A stretch of 64,000 nucleotides of DNA, taken from positions 1 to 64,000 of the forward strand of contig JAGWVE010000004.1 of the NCBI GenBank assembly GCA_018971025.1. Direction: 5' to 3'. The translations under genes were made by a program, and so were the position numbers. Positions 55,715 to 64,000 of this stretch are shown here, piece after piece. Source of the DNA: Bacteroidota bacterium. Its GTDB lineage: Bacteria > Bacteroidota > Bacteroidia > Chitinophagales > Chitinophagaceae. The notes below the pieces were generated by a model. The model had not been told where the DNA came from, ran no database searches, and saw nothing but the letters and a program-made list of their open reading frames with translations. Positions within the stretch are counted from its first letter, which is position 1; each line of letters begins with the position of its first letter.

Positions 55715-57307
55715 ATGAATGATCAAAAAAAGAAAATTAGTTTGTGGTTACCAGTTTTGTTGTCTTTGGTGATGGTGGTTGGTATGACGATAGGGTATCA
55801 GTTACGTGATAATACCGCTGGCGGTAAGTTTTTAGGTTTTTCTGGACGAAGTTCGGTGCAAGAACTGGTATCTCTCATCAATAGTAAATATGTAGATCCG
55901 GTAGCTTCTGATAGTATCAATGCATTGGTTGCTGACGCGTTACTTTCTCATTTAGATCCACACTCTGCGTATATCCCTGCCAAAGATTTGGAAGCATTTA
56001 ATGATGATATAGCTGGAAGCTTTATGGGTATTGGTATCGAATTTCAACTTTTACACGATACTTTAAACGTCATGAATGTGTTTAAGGATGGCCCTTCGTT
56101 TAAAGCAGGTTTACAAGTGGGTGATCAAATTTTAACCGCCAACGATTCTTTACAATTATCCGGTAAAAATATTGACGCAGACTGGATTCGATCTAAGCTT
56201 AGAGGGCCTGAAGGTAGTACCGTAAAAATTACTGTTTTACGGGATCAAAAAAAGCAAAACTTTACCATTACTAGAGGTGTTATTCCGGTTTCGCCAATAG
56301 ATGCCGCCTATATGATTCAACCTACTGTTGGATATATTAAAATCAATAAGTTTTCTGAGAGAACCTATGAATCTTTTATGGAGTCTTTAGAAAAATTGCA
56401 AAAAGCGGGTATGCAATCGATGGTGCTAGACCTTAGGGGTAATGGAGGCGGTTTATTGCAGGAAGCCGTTGATATTGCCGATGAATTTTTAAGTGACAAT
56501 AAATTGATTGTTTACACCGAAGGTGCCAATAGTAAAAGGAATGATTTTATTTGTAAACGTCCAGGTTTATTTGAAACGGGTAAAGTTACGGTGCTCATAG
56601 ATGAGACATCTGCGTCTGCTAGTGAAGTATTGGCTGGTGCACTACAGGACTGGGATAGAGCAACTATTATTGGAAGAAGATCTTTTGGTAAAGGTCTTGT
56701 GCAGCAACAGTTTAACTTAACCGACGGAAGTGCCGTAAGGTTAACGATTGCAAGGTATTACACGCCACTTGGTAGAAATATTCAAAAAACCTATGCAGTG
56801 GGAAAAGAAAAATATGAACAAGAATTAGAAGATCGTTATCACAATGGGGTATTGGATAAAACAGATTCAAGTGTTTTAAAAGGTAAAAAATATAAAACAC
56901 CCGCTGGTCATATTTTATATGGTGGAGGAGGGATTACCCCCGATATAATTGTACCACTTGCTGCAAGTTTACAGGACACTTTAATAATGCAATTGTACTT
57001 GTCTAACACCCTTTCTAATTTTGTTTACCAGTTGTATAAAAACAACCGTGTATATTTTACTTCTTTTAAAACGCCGGATGCGTTTGCAAAAGACTTTAAT
57101 CCGGGAGGAGCAGAATGGAATGCTTTTGTGGCCGCAGCTGCAAAAGACAATATCGTAGCAATTAATGTTTCTGCTGCTGGCAAAGTCTATTTATTACAAA
57201 CGATTAAGGCTCTCATGGCCCGCCAAATATGGAGATCTGAAGGGTATTATCAAATACTCAATAGTAAAGATTCTACGCTTGCTAAAGCATTGCAGCAATT
57301 AAAATAA
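55715..57307 (+). CDS. S41 family C-terminal processing peptidase with PDZ domain
   Basis: VDPVASDSINALVADALLSHLDPHSAYIPAKD; PDZ; DLRGNGGGLLQEAVDIADEFL; SASASEVLAGALQDWDRATIIGRRSFGKGLVQ. Confidence 0.92.
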   Translation: MNDQKKKISLWLPVLLSLVMVVGMTIGYQLRDNTAGGKFLGFSGRSSVQELVSLINSKYVDPVASDSINALVADALLSHLDPHSAYIPAKDLEAFNDDIAGSFMGIGIEFQLLHDTLNVMNVFKDGPSFKAGLQVGDQILTANDSLQLSGKNIDADWIRSKLRGPEGSTVKITVLRDQKKQNFTITRGVIPVSPIDAAYMIQPTVGYIKINKFSERTYESFMESLEKLQKAGMQSMVLDLRGNGGGLLQEAVDIADEFLSDNKLIVYTEGANSKRNDFICKRPGLFETGKVTVLIDETSASASEVLAGALQDWDRATIIGRRSFGKGLVQQQFNLTDGSAVRLTIARYYTPLGRNIQKTYAVGKEKYEQELEDRYHNGVLDKTDSSVLKGKKYKTPAGHILYGGGGITPDIIVPLAASLQDTLIMQLYLSNTLSNFVYQLYKNNRVYFTSFKTPDAFAKDFNPGGAEWNAFVAAAAKDNIVAINVSAAGKVYLLQTIKALMARQIWRSEGYYQILNSKDSTLAKALQQLK

Positions 57308-57312
57308 ACAAC

Positions 57313-58083
57313 ATGAAAAAACTATTTTTCACCATTGCCTCTATATGTATGTTACAACAAATGAAGGCCCAAGACACAAAAATTATTGCACATAGAGGTG
57401 CTTGGAAAGAATTTAACCTGCCAGAAAATTCTATAGCATCCCTACAAAAAGCCATTGAAATAAAAGCTTACGGAAGCGAGTTTGATGTACGCCGCACACT
57501 AGATGGCAAACTAGTAGTAAACCATGATCCAACGTATTTTGGCGACACCATTGAACTAAAAACCTATGAGGTGCTCAACGCAAAAAAGCTAAGCAATGGC
57601 GAAGACCTGCCCTTATTAGAAAATTATTTTAAAAAAGGCACTGCTTCCGATCATCACACACTACTTATTTGTGAGATTAAAGCAGCCTTATTAAGTAATA
57701 CTACAAGCCAACTAACAACCCTCGAAACACTGGAACTTGCTAAAAAACTAGGGATTGAAAATAGAATTATCTATATCAGCTTTGATTTTGAAGTGCTTCA
57801 AACCATTAGAGCAAATCGCCCTTCTGCAACTGTTTTATATTTAGAAAACAATAAGTCATTAGAAGAAGTGATAGCGGCTAAATTTAATGGCATTAATTTT
57901 AATTATGCTCAGTTTTTAGGTAACCCATCGATAGCTGCAAATGCTAAAAAGCAACATTTAATGCTAGGTAGTTGGACCGTAAACAAGGATGAAGATTTTA
58001 ATCATTTATTAGAGCAAGGTGTGCAATATATTACCACTAATTTTCCAGAACGTTATTTAACGCAACTAGATCATAAACACTAG
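57313..58083 (+). CDS. glycerophosphodiester phosphodiesterase family protein, secreted
   Basis: IIAHRGAWKEFNLPENSIASLQKAIEIKAYGSEFDVRRTLDGKLVVNHDPT. Confidence 0.88.
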   Translation: MKKLFFTIASICMLQQMKAQDTKIIAHRGAWKEFNLPENSIASLQKAIEIKAYGSEFDVRRTLDGKLVVNHDPTYFGDTIELKTYEVLNAKKLSNGEDLPLLENYFKKGTASDHHTLLICEIKAALLSNTTSQLTTLETLELAKKLGIENRIIYISFDFEVLQTIRANRPSATVLYLENNKSLEEVIAAKFNGINFNYAQFLGNPSIAANAKKQHLMLGSWTVNKDEDFNHLLEQGVQYITTNFPERYLTQLDHKH

Positions 58084-58100
58084 GAGCCGAGTAAAAAATT

Positions 58101-58148
58101 TTACATAAAAAAAGCCCTCCGATTTATCGGAGGGCTTTTTTTATGTAA
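58101..58148. terminator. bidirectional terminator, 22-bp perfect inverted repeat
   Basis: TTACATAAAAAAAGCCCTCCGA-ttta-TCGGAGGGCTTTTTTTATGTAA between convergent genes. Confidence 0.85.
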
Positions 58149-58160
58149 ATGAATATTTCA

Positions 58161-59744
58161 TTAGAAGTTTGTAGCTACGCCAGTATCCCACCATAAGCGA
58201 GTTGCAATATCATCTTTTGCACCTGCACCCATTTTAGAAACTGCATCTGTTACGCCAGCAGTGTTACCTGTTCTTTCTGCGTTAACAAAAGGCATTCTTT
58301 TAATGAACTCACCAGCAGGGATAACGCCCCAATCTGGACCTGAGTCATTTTTAGCAACTGTTGGAATTTTAGGATAACCTGTTCTTCTATGGTCTACCCA
58401 AGCTTCCAAAGTATTTGTAAAGGTTGCTAAATACTTTTGCGTTAATATTTTTTCCAATTTTAATTCTCTAGAATCAGCTTCATTCCAAGCAACTGTAATT
58501 GTAGAAGGAGTGGTAAAGTTGTTACGAGAATCGATTGGATCAACATAGTTAATAGGTTTGCTTGTTGCATCTGCTAAGTATGCATCTGCTCCACCAGCTC
58601 CCCAATCATCAAATGATAATTTAACGCCAGTTTCGTAGTTTGTTTTAGCGTCACCTGCACCTGTCCAACCTCTTAAAGCAGCTTCTGCTTTTAAGAAGTA
58701 AACTTCTGAAGCAGTAAAGTGTCTTCTAGTTTGAACGGTATTAAAGTCTGTAGAAACTTTAGAGAATGGTACACGTTGGATTTTTGCACCAATGTATGCA
58801 CCATTTCTAATGCCTTTATATGGTGAACTTGGATGGTCTGCATATAAAGCTGGATCTGTAACAGGAGAGAAGAATTTAGCAATTCTATTGTCCTTTAATC
58901 CCACCATAAATGATTCGATAGGGCCACCCATACGCGTATCATCCCACTGGAAACATATCATACCTACTGGCATAATGTTACCAAGTAATGAGATATTAAA
59001 ATTGTCTGCGTTGGTTGCAATTAAGCCAGCAGGATCTGCCATTGCTTTTTCACCTTGAGTTTTAGCAAGCGCTGGAGCAACTTTAGATAAACGAATAGCA
59101 AGTCTTAATCTTAAAGAGTTAACCACTTTCATCCAAGCAGAAATATTGCCTTTGTAGCTAGGGTCAAACTTTGCAAAACCTGCATATGTTTTATTAGCGC
59201 CAAATTCAGATTGGATGGTATCTAATTGAGCAAAGAAAGTATTGTATAAATCTGATTCTTTGTCATATAAGATAGTTGAAGCAGTAGAGCCATAGTTAGA
59301 GTAAATAATTGGACCATGAATTGCTGTTAAGCGAGACATTGACAATACTCTAATTAATTTAGCCCAAGTAGCAAATAATGGTAAACCATTGTCTTTTGCT
59401 AATTGAATTACTTGTTTAGATGGAGACATGATGTTGCCGTATTGACGACCCCAATATGAGTTCCAACGAATGTAATAGGTAGTGTTATTAACGTTACCAA
59501 CGAAATCAGTTGGTGTGTTCATGTAGCCCATCCAAGAGTCATAACAAAGGTCTTCTTGAGTTTGACTACCCTGATTACCATGCAGCTCGTACAACATACC
59601 AGAGAAAGGCGAACCTACTAGGTTGAAGTCTTGCTTAAGCATCTCATCAGAAATTTGATTCGGATTCTGATTGGTGGCTTGGAAATCTTTTGTACAAGAT
59701 CCAAAGGCAATTAGAATGATTGATGCAATAAATAATTGTTTCAT
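58161..59744 (-). CDS. SusD/RagB-like nutrient-binding outer membrane lipoprotein
   Basis: Lipoprotein signal MKQLFIASIILIAFGSC; SusD-like architecture; directly downstream of a SusC-like gene. Confidence 0.88.
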   Translation of the reverse strand: MKQLFIASIILIAFGSCTKDFQATNQNPNQISDEMLKQDFNLVGSPFSGMLYELHGNQGSQTQEDLCYDSWMGYMNTPTDFVGNVNNTTYYIRWNSYWGRQYGNIMSPSKQVIQLAKDNGLPLFATWAKLIRVLSMSRLTAIHGPIIYSNYGSTASTILYDKESDLYNTFFAQLDTIQSEFGANKTYAGFAKFDPSYKGNISAWMKVVNSLRLRLAIRLSKVAPALAKTQGEKAMADPAGLIATNADNFNISLLGNIMPVGMICFQWDDTRMGGPIESFMVGLKDNRIAKFFSPVTDPALYADHPSSPYKGIRNGAYIGAKIQRVPFSKVSTDFNTVQTRRHFTASEVYFLKAEAALRGWTGAGDAKTNYETGVKLSFDDWGAGGADAYLADATSKPINYVDPIDSRNNFTTPSTITVAWNEADSRELKLEKILTQKYLATFTNTLEAWVDHRRTGYPKIPTVAKNDSGPDWGVIPAGEFIKRMPFVNAERTGNTAGVTDAVSKMGAGAKDDIATRLWWDTGVATNF

Positions 59745-59765
59745 ACTAAATGTATTTAAAAAATT

Positions 59766-62700
59766 TTAGAAAGTAAACTTAACATTCACACCAAAAGATC
59801 TAGTAGAAGGTAAGCCAAACACGTCGTTAGACTGCATGCCGTTACCAGTGCTCATAGATTGTTCTGGATCAAATGGAGCATCTTTGTAGAAGAAGAATAA
59901 GTTTCTTCCAACTAAAGAGAAGTTCGCATCTTTAATGATTGAGTTAGGATTCTTAGATTTTAAGTTGTAACCTAAAACCAATTGGCCTAATCTTACGTTT
60001 GTTCTAGAAAATAAATAAGGTTCCATGATTTTATTTCTATCACCCACAGCAGAATAATAAATTGCTGGATCGATAGAGGTAACCGCTGTTGTACCTTGAA
60101 TAGCATTGATTGGCATCATGCCTTTATCTCTTGCATCAGCAGTTCTTTGGCTTACACCATAAGAATCTAAGAAAGCCTCTGTTTTAGAAAATGCAACTCC
60201 TCCAAACTTACCTTGAACAAGTACAGTAGCGTACCAGTTGTTGTAAGTGAAGCTGTTGTTGAAACCTAATAAGAAATCTGGGTTAACGTTACCAACTTTT
60301 TCTTGTGTTGCAGCTTTAGTTGGTACACCAGAAGTAGCGTTTAAGATAATTTGACCAGCAGTATTTCTTGCGAATTTGTAAATCCAAAGATCGTTGAAAG
60401 AACCACCAGCTCTAATTACAGAAGCAAAACCTTCATCATCACCACCTACTTGGTAGTTAGGGTTAGAAGCAATTAATTCTGCAATTAAGTTTTTGTTTTG
60501 AGAAACGTTAACAGCTGTTTTCCATTTGAAACTGTTACCGTTTATTACTTGTGCATCAACAGTTAATTCAAAACCTTTGTTTTCAATTCTACCTGCGTTA
60601 ACATAATAAGAAGTAAAACCAGAACCAGAAGGAGCTGCTAATGATAAGAATTGGTTGGTGCTGATATCTTTGTAATATGTGAAGTCTACACCAATTTTAT
60701 TCTTAAACAATTTCATTTCTAAACCATATTCATTGCCTTCAATAATTTCAGGCTTTAAATTGGTGAAAGGAACTTGCGTGTTTCTAGCGATACCACCAAT
60801 ACCAGTTGGACCACCAGAACCATTAATTGAGTTCCAAGGGTTAACTACGTTAAATGGAACCTCATTACCAGTTTGAGAATAAGATGCTCTTACTTTCATG
60901 TAAGAAATAACTTCTGGTAATTTAACCATTTGGCTCACAATACCAGATAAACCCACAGCAGGGTATAGGTAAGATTGGTTGCCAGTTAAAGCTAAGGTAG
61001 AAGCCCAGTCGTTACGAGCAGAAAGATCTACATAGAACATGTCTTTGTAACCTAACTGAACGTTTGCAAAAGCACCTTGCTTAATAGTTCTGTTAATGGT
61101 TTGGTTGAAGATAACGTTGTAAGGCATGTTCGCAAACGTAAAGAAGTTTGGATACATGAGCGCTACAGTACCGTTACCAACACTCATACCATTGTTAAAT
61201 GTGTTTTTTTGGTAACTCGCACCAGCAAGTGCTGATACAGAATAGCTGCCAAAAGTATTGTTGTACGTAAAGATACCGTCGGCGTATAAAGCCTGATCAT
61301 TGTATTTGGTATATGACCAAGTACCATTAGGGCTCACACTTACAGAGTTTCCACCTGCAGCATAACGGTTATCTCTTAACACATCATTGTAATCAATGTT
61401 AGCTCTTGTTTCAAACTTAACGTGCTTAGCAATGTCGTAAGATAATTTTACGTTGGCAATCACACGAGATGAAGTTTGTAATTTAGAGTTGTTGTTGATT
61501 TCCCAATAAGGGTTGTTTTGTTTTTCCTCGGTAGAGTACCAATTCATTTTATAAATGTTTCTATCAGGATTAAATACTTGATAGTTTGTTTTATAAGAAT
61601 TGAAATCTCTTTCACGCGCAAATAAATATAAACCAGTTAATGGGTTATTGTAATAACCTGCACCTGGGCGGTTCTTAGACTCTTCGTAAGCGAAGATTAC
61701 GTTAGAACTTACCGTTAACTTGTCATTAAATAACTTAGTAGATTGGTTTAATGTGATGTTGTGCTTTGTATAAGTGTTGGTTGGCATTACACCTTTAACA
61801 CTCATGTTAGCATAAGAGAAAAACGCAGTTGTTTTATCATTACCACCACTTACAGAAACTGAATTGGTAACGTTTACGCCAGTTTGGAAAAATTCCTTAA
61901 CGTAATTGTTTTGGTAATAGTTAGACTTTGTTTTAGACCAGTTATAGTCTGAACCATTAATAGCACCATATGAAAATTGTAAATCTGGAATACCAGAAAC
62001 TTGATCAATGATTGTGCTATGGTTAAAGTCTACAGTTGTTTTACCAGCTTTACCTTTTTTAGTAGTAATTACGATTACACCGTTTGCACCTTGGCTACCA
62101 TAAAGGATAGATGCGTTAGCGCCACGTAAAACGTTTACACTTTCGATGTCGGCAGGGTTGATAGATGATAAACCATCACCACCATCTGTACCACCGTAAG
62201 AACCAGGTTGACCACCTTTGTTGTTTACCATAGGTACACCATCAATAACGTACAAAGCTTCTGATGTTCCAATAAGTGATTTAGCACCTCTTAGAACTGC
62301 TTTGGTAGAACCACCAGCACCAGAGCTACTGATTTTAATGTCAATACCTGCTGCTTTACCGCTTAAGGCATCCATGAAGTTAAAGTTGGCGCCTTTTCTT
62401 AATTCGTCGCCACTTACTTGTTGAGAAGCATAGGTTAATGCTTTTTTCTCACGCTTCACACCAAGTGCTGTAACAACAACATCAGATAAATCTGAAGATT
62501 GAGTAGCAAGTGAAACTGAAACGCTAGATTGAGCTGCGCCCACGCTAACTTCTTTTGTAGCAAAGCCTAGAGAAGAAATTTCTAGAACTACATTACCTGC
62601 TGGAACTTTAATGCTAAAAGAACCATCAGTACTCGTTGAAGTAGCTGTTGTGCTACCCTTGATCTTAACGGTAGCTGCTGCTACTGCCTTGTTGTCCGGA

Positions 62701-62792
62701 CCGGTAACCTTCCCGGAAACTTGTCTTGTTTGTGCAAATGTTGCAGTAACCATGCACAAAACAGAACAAAAAACTAAAAGCAAACTTTTCAT
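59766..62792 (-). CDS. SusC/RagA family TonB-linked outer membrane protein
   Basis: Carboxypeptidase-regulatory-like N-term RQVSGKVTGPDNKAVAAATVKIKGS; plug VTALGVKREKKALTYASQQVSGDEL; INPADIESVNVLRGANASILYGSQGANGVIVITTKKGK. Confidence 0.94.
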   Translation of the reverse strand: MKSLLLVFCSVLCMVTATFAQTRQVSGKVTGPDNKAVAAATVKIKGSTTATSTSTDGSFSIKVPAGNVVLEISSLGFATKEVSVGAAQSSVSVSLATQSSDLSDVVVTALGVKREKKALTYASQQVSGDELRKGANFNFMDALSGKAAGIDIKISSSGAGGSTKAVLRGAKSLIGTSEALYVIDGVPMVNNKGGQPGSYGGTDGGDGLSSINPADIESVNVLRGANASILYGSQGANGVIVITTKKGKAGKTTVDFNHSTIIDQVSGIPDLQFSYGAINGSDYNWSKTKSNYYQNNYVKEFFQTGVNVTNSVSVSGGNDKTTAFFSYANMSVKGVMPTNTYTKHNITLNQSTKLFNDKLTVSSNVIFAYEESKNRPGAGYYNNPLTGLYLFARERDFNSYKTNYQVFNPDRNIYKMNWYSTEEKQNNPYWEINNNSKLQTSSRVIANVKLSYDIAKHVKFETRANIDYNDVLRDNRYAAGGNSVSVSPNGTWSYTKYNDQALYADGIFTYNNTFGSYSVSALAGASYQKNTFNNGMSVGNGTVALMYPNFFTFANMPYNVIFNQTINRTIKQGAFANVQLGYKDMFYVDLSARNDWASTLALTGNQSYLYPAVGLSGIVSQMVKLPEVISYMKVRASYSQTGNEVPFNVVNPWNSINGSGGPTGIGGIARNTQVPFTNLKPEIIEGNEYGLEMKLFKNKIGVDFTYYKDISTNQFLSLAAPSGSGFTSYYVNAGRIENKGFELTVDAQVINGNSFKWKTAVNVSQNKNLIAELIASNPNYQVGGDDEGFASVIRAGGSFNDLWIYKFARNTAGQIILNATSGVPTKAATQEKVGNVNPDFLLGFNNSFTYNNWYATVLVQGKFGGVAFSKTEAFLDSYGVSQRTADARDKGMMPINAIQGTTAVTSIDPAIYYSAVGDRNKIMEPYLFSRTNVRLGQLVLGYNLKSKNPNSIIKDANFSLVGRNLFFFYKDAPFDPEQSMSTGNGMQSNDVFGLPSTRSFGVNVKFTF

Positions 62793-62983
62793 AAGATTTT
62801 GTTTGGTCTGTTTAAAAATGGGTTAATAAATGAATTTGAGCAAGCAAATCCTAAATAATATTAAACAATAAGTATCTGATTGCCAAAATTTTCGGCGAAT
62901 TTAAGTAGATATTCACCGATATATGTTAAAATACAGGAAATTGGGGATAAAATAATATTAAGTAATACTTAAACGTATATAAT

Positions 62984-63814
62984 TTATTTTTTAAGTATAG
63001 ATCCAATCTCTTTCATGAGTAAACTAATACCAGGTTTCATCATTTCACCATGATCTAATCCTTCTAGTTCAAAAAGTTTGACATGTTTATTTTCGATGAG
63101 TTTCATCATTCTAAAAAAGTAAGCGTTTTCTTCATACCTACCTAACAGTTCCATTTCTCGATCACCGGTAATTAAAACAATAGGAGGTGTATTTTTCTTG
63201 ATATGGTAAATGGGTGCATATCCTTCAATTAAGGGTTGGTATTTTGATATTCCATTTTCATCGCGTATTGTATAATGCGTTATTACTTGAGGGCTTAATG
63301 GTAAAAGACCTGCAATAGAATCGGTACTGATGCCATACTTGGCTAACCATTTATTTTCGAGTCCAATCATGAGATCTAAATAGCCACCTGCAGAATGGCC
63401 TGATAAAAATATTTGTCGTGCATTTCCGCCATATTTTTCAATATTGCTAAACACCCATGCAGTGCCTGCTGCCGCGTCTTCAATGTATCCTGGAGCTTTT
63501 ACTCTGGGACTTAATCGGTATTCTATCGAAACAATTTCGTAACCATAATCGAGCAATTCTTTTGGAATAGATTTTGTTCCACCCGTAAGTCCTCCTCCAT
63601 GAAACCAAACAATAACTGGCGCTTTTGTTTTACCAATAGGTTTGTAAATATCAAGTAAACACTGTTCTTTTATATAGGCATTTGTGTCCCTAATATTTTG
63701 CGCATAATAGGGAACATTTTTAATGACTTCGTAATTGCTATTATTTTGTGCTGTTGCGCCTATTGCAAAACAAACAAATAGAAGTTGAATCTGAATTTTA
63801 AGTATCGTTTTCAT
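62984..63814 (-). CDS. secreted alpha/beta hydrolase (carboxylesterase-like)
   Basis: APVIVWFHGGGLTGGTK; IFLSGHSAGGYLDLMIGL; GLDHGEM. Confidence 0.85.
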   Translation of the reverse strand: MKTILKIQIQLLFVCFAIGATAQNNSNYEVIKNVPYYAQNIRDTNAYIKEQCLLDIYKPIGKTKAPVIVWFHGGGLTGGTKSIPKELLDYGYEIVSIEYRLSPRVKAPGYIEDAAAGTAWVFSNIEKYGGNARQIFLSGHSAGGYLDLMIGLENKWLAKYGISTDSIAGLLPLSPQVITHYTIRDENGISKYQPLIEGYAPIYHIKKNTPPIVLITGDREMELLGRYEENAYFFRMMKLIENKHVKLFELEGLDHGEMMKPGISLLMKEIGSILKK

Positions 63815-63880
63815 AGACCCTAAATTAATTTCTTTTATTTATACATTTTGAATTATCTTTTTATTTATAAATACCATTTT

Positions 63881-64000
63881 ATGAATAAAATATTACTTTC
63901 TGTTGCAGGTCTTTTATTTACTGGCTTGTTACAGGCTCAGGTAACTGTGGTAAAATTATTAACTGAAAATCAAGTGCATCCAAGTGGTGTGACCGCCTTA
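63881..64000 (+). CDS. secreted protein, N-terminus only (possibly glycoside hydrolase, truncated by window edge)
   Basis: MNKILLSVAGLLFTGLLQAQVTVVKLLTENQVHPSGVTAL...; signal peptide clear, family not provable from 40 aa. Confidence 0.5.
   Translation, partial: MNKILLSVAGLLFTGLLQAQVTVVKLLTENQVHPSGVTAL

Overview
The window is a gene-dense, AT-rich chromosomal segment from a Bacteroidota member, probably Chitinophagaceae-like judging by protein style, SusC/SusD, DUF2723 and TAnnTTTG-type promoters. It holds about 54 protein genes, mostly housekeeping: mtaB (partial), a DUF2723 membrane protein, nifS-like, glmM, glycan/lipid enzymes, an M1 peptidase, rluA-type, lipB, priA, plsC, amt, gltBD, ispE, etfAB, murQ, a S41 protease, a SusCD pair and a partial secreted protein at the right edge. 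I saw no tRNA, rRNA, CRISPR array, transposon or prophage. Two places stand out. (1) Directly upstream of the aromatic operon (pheA-aminotransferase-tyrA-[DEAD helicase]-DAHPS/CM-aroB-aroA-aroC) there is an unannotated 29-aa leader peptide, MRELLSNTWFSFYYYYFFTKRSRVLYVLA*, with three mutually exclusive RNA pairings (1:2 pause, 2:3 antiterminator, 3:4 terminator). Every element of a ribosome-mediated Phe/Tyr transcription attenuator is visible in the sequence. (2) An ECF sigma gene is followed by a membrane protein that fuses an anti-sigma-like N-terminus to a trypsin-like (HtrA-type) protease. The sigma gene is divergent from an unannotated 56-aa lipoprotein, and both genes carry the same promoter-like sequence GGGTTAC-N17-TATWAAWAGG. 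This suggests a self-contained, autoregulated envelope-response module.
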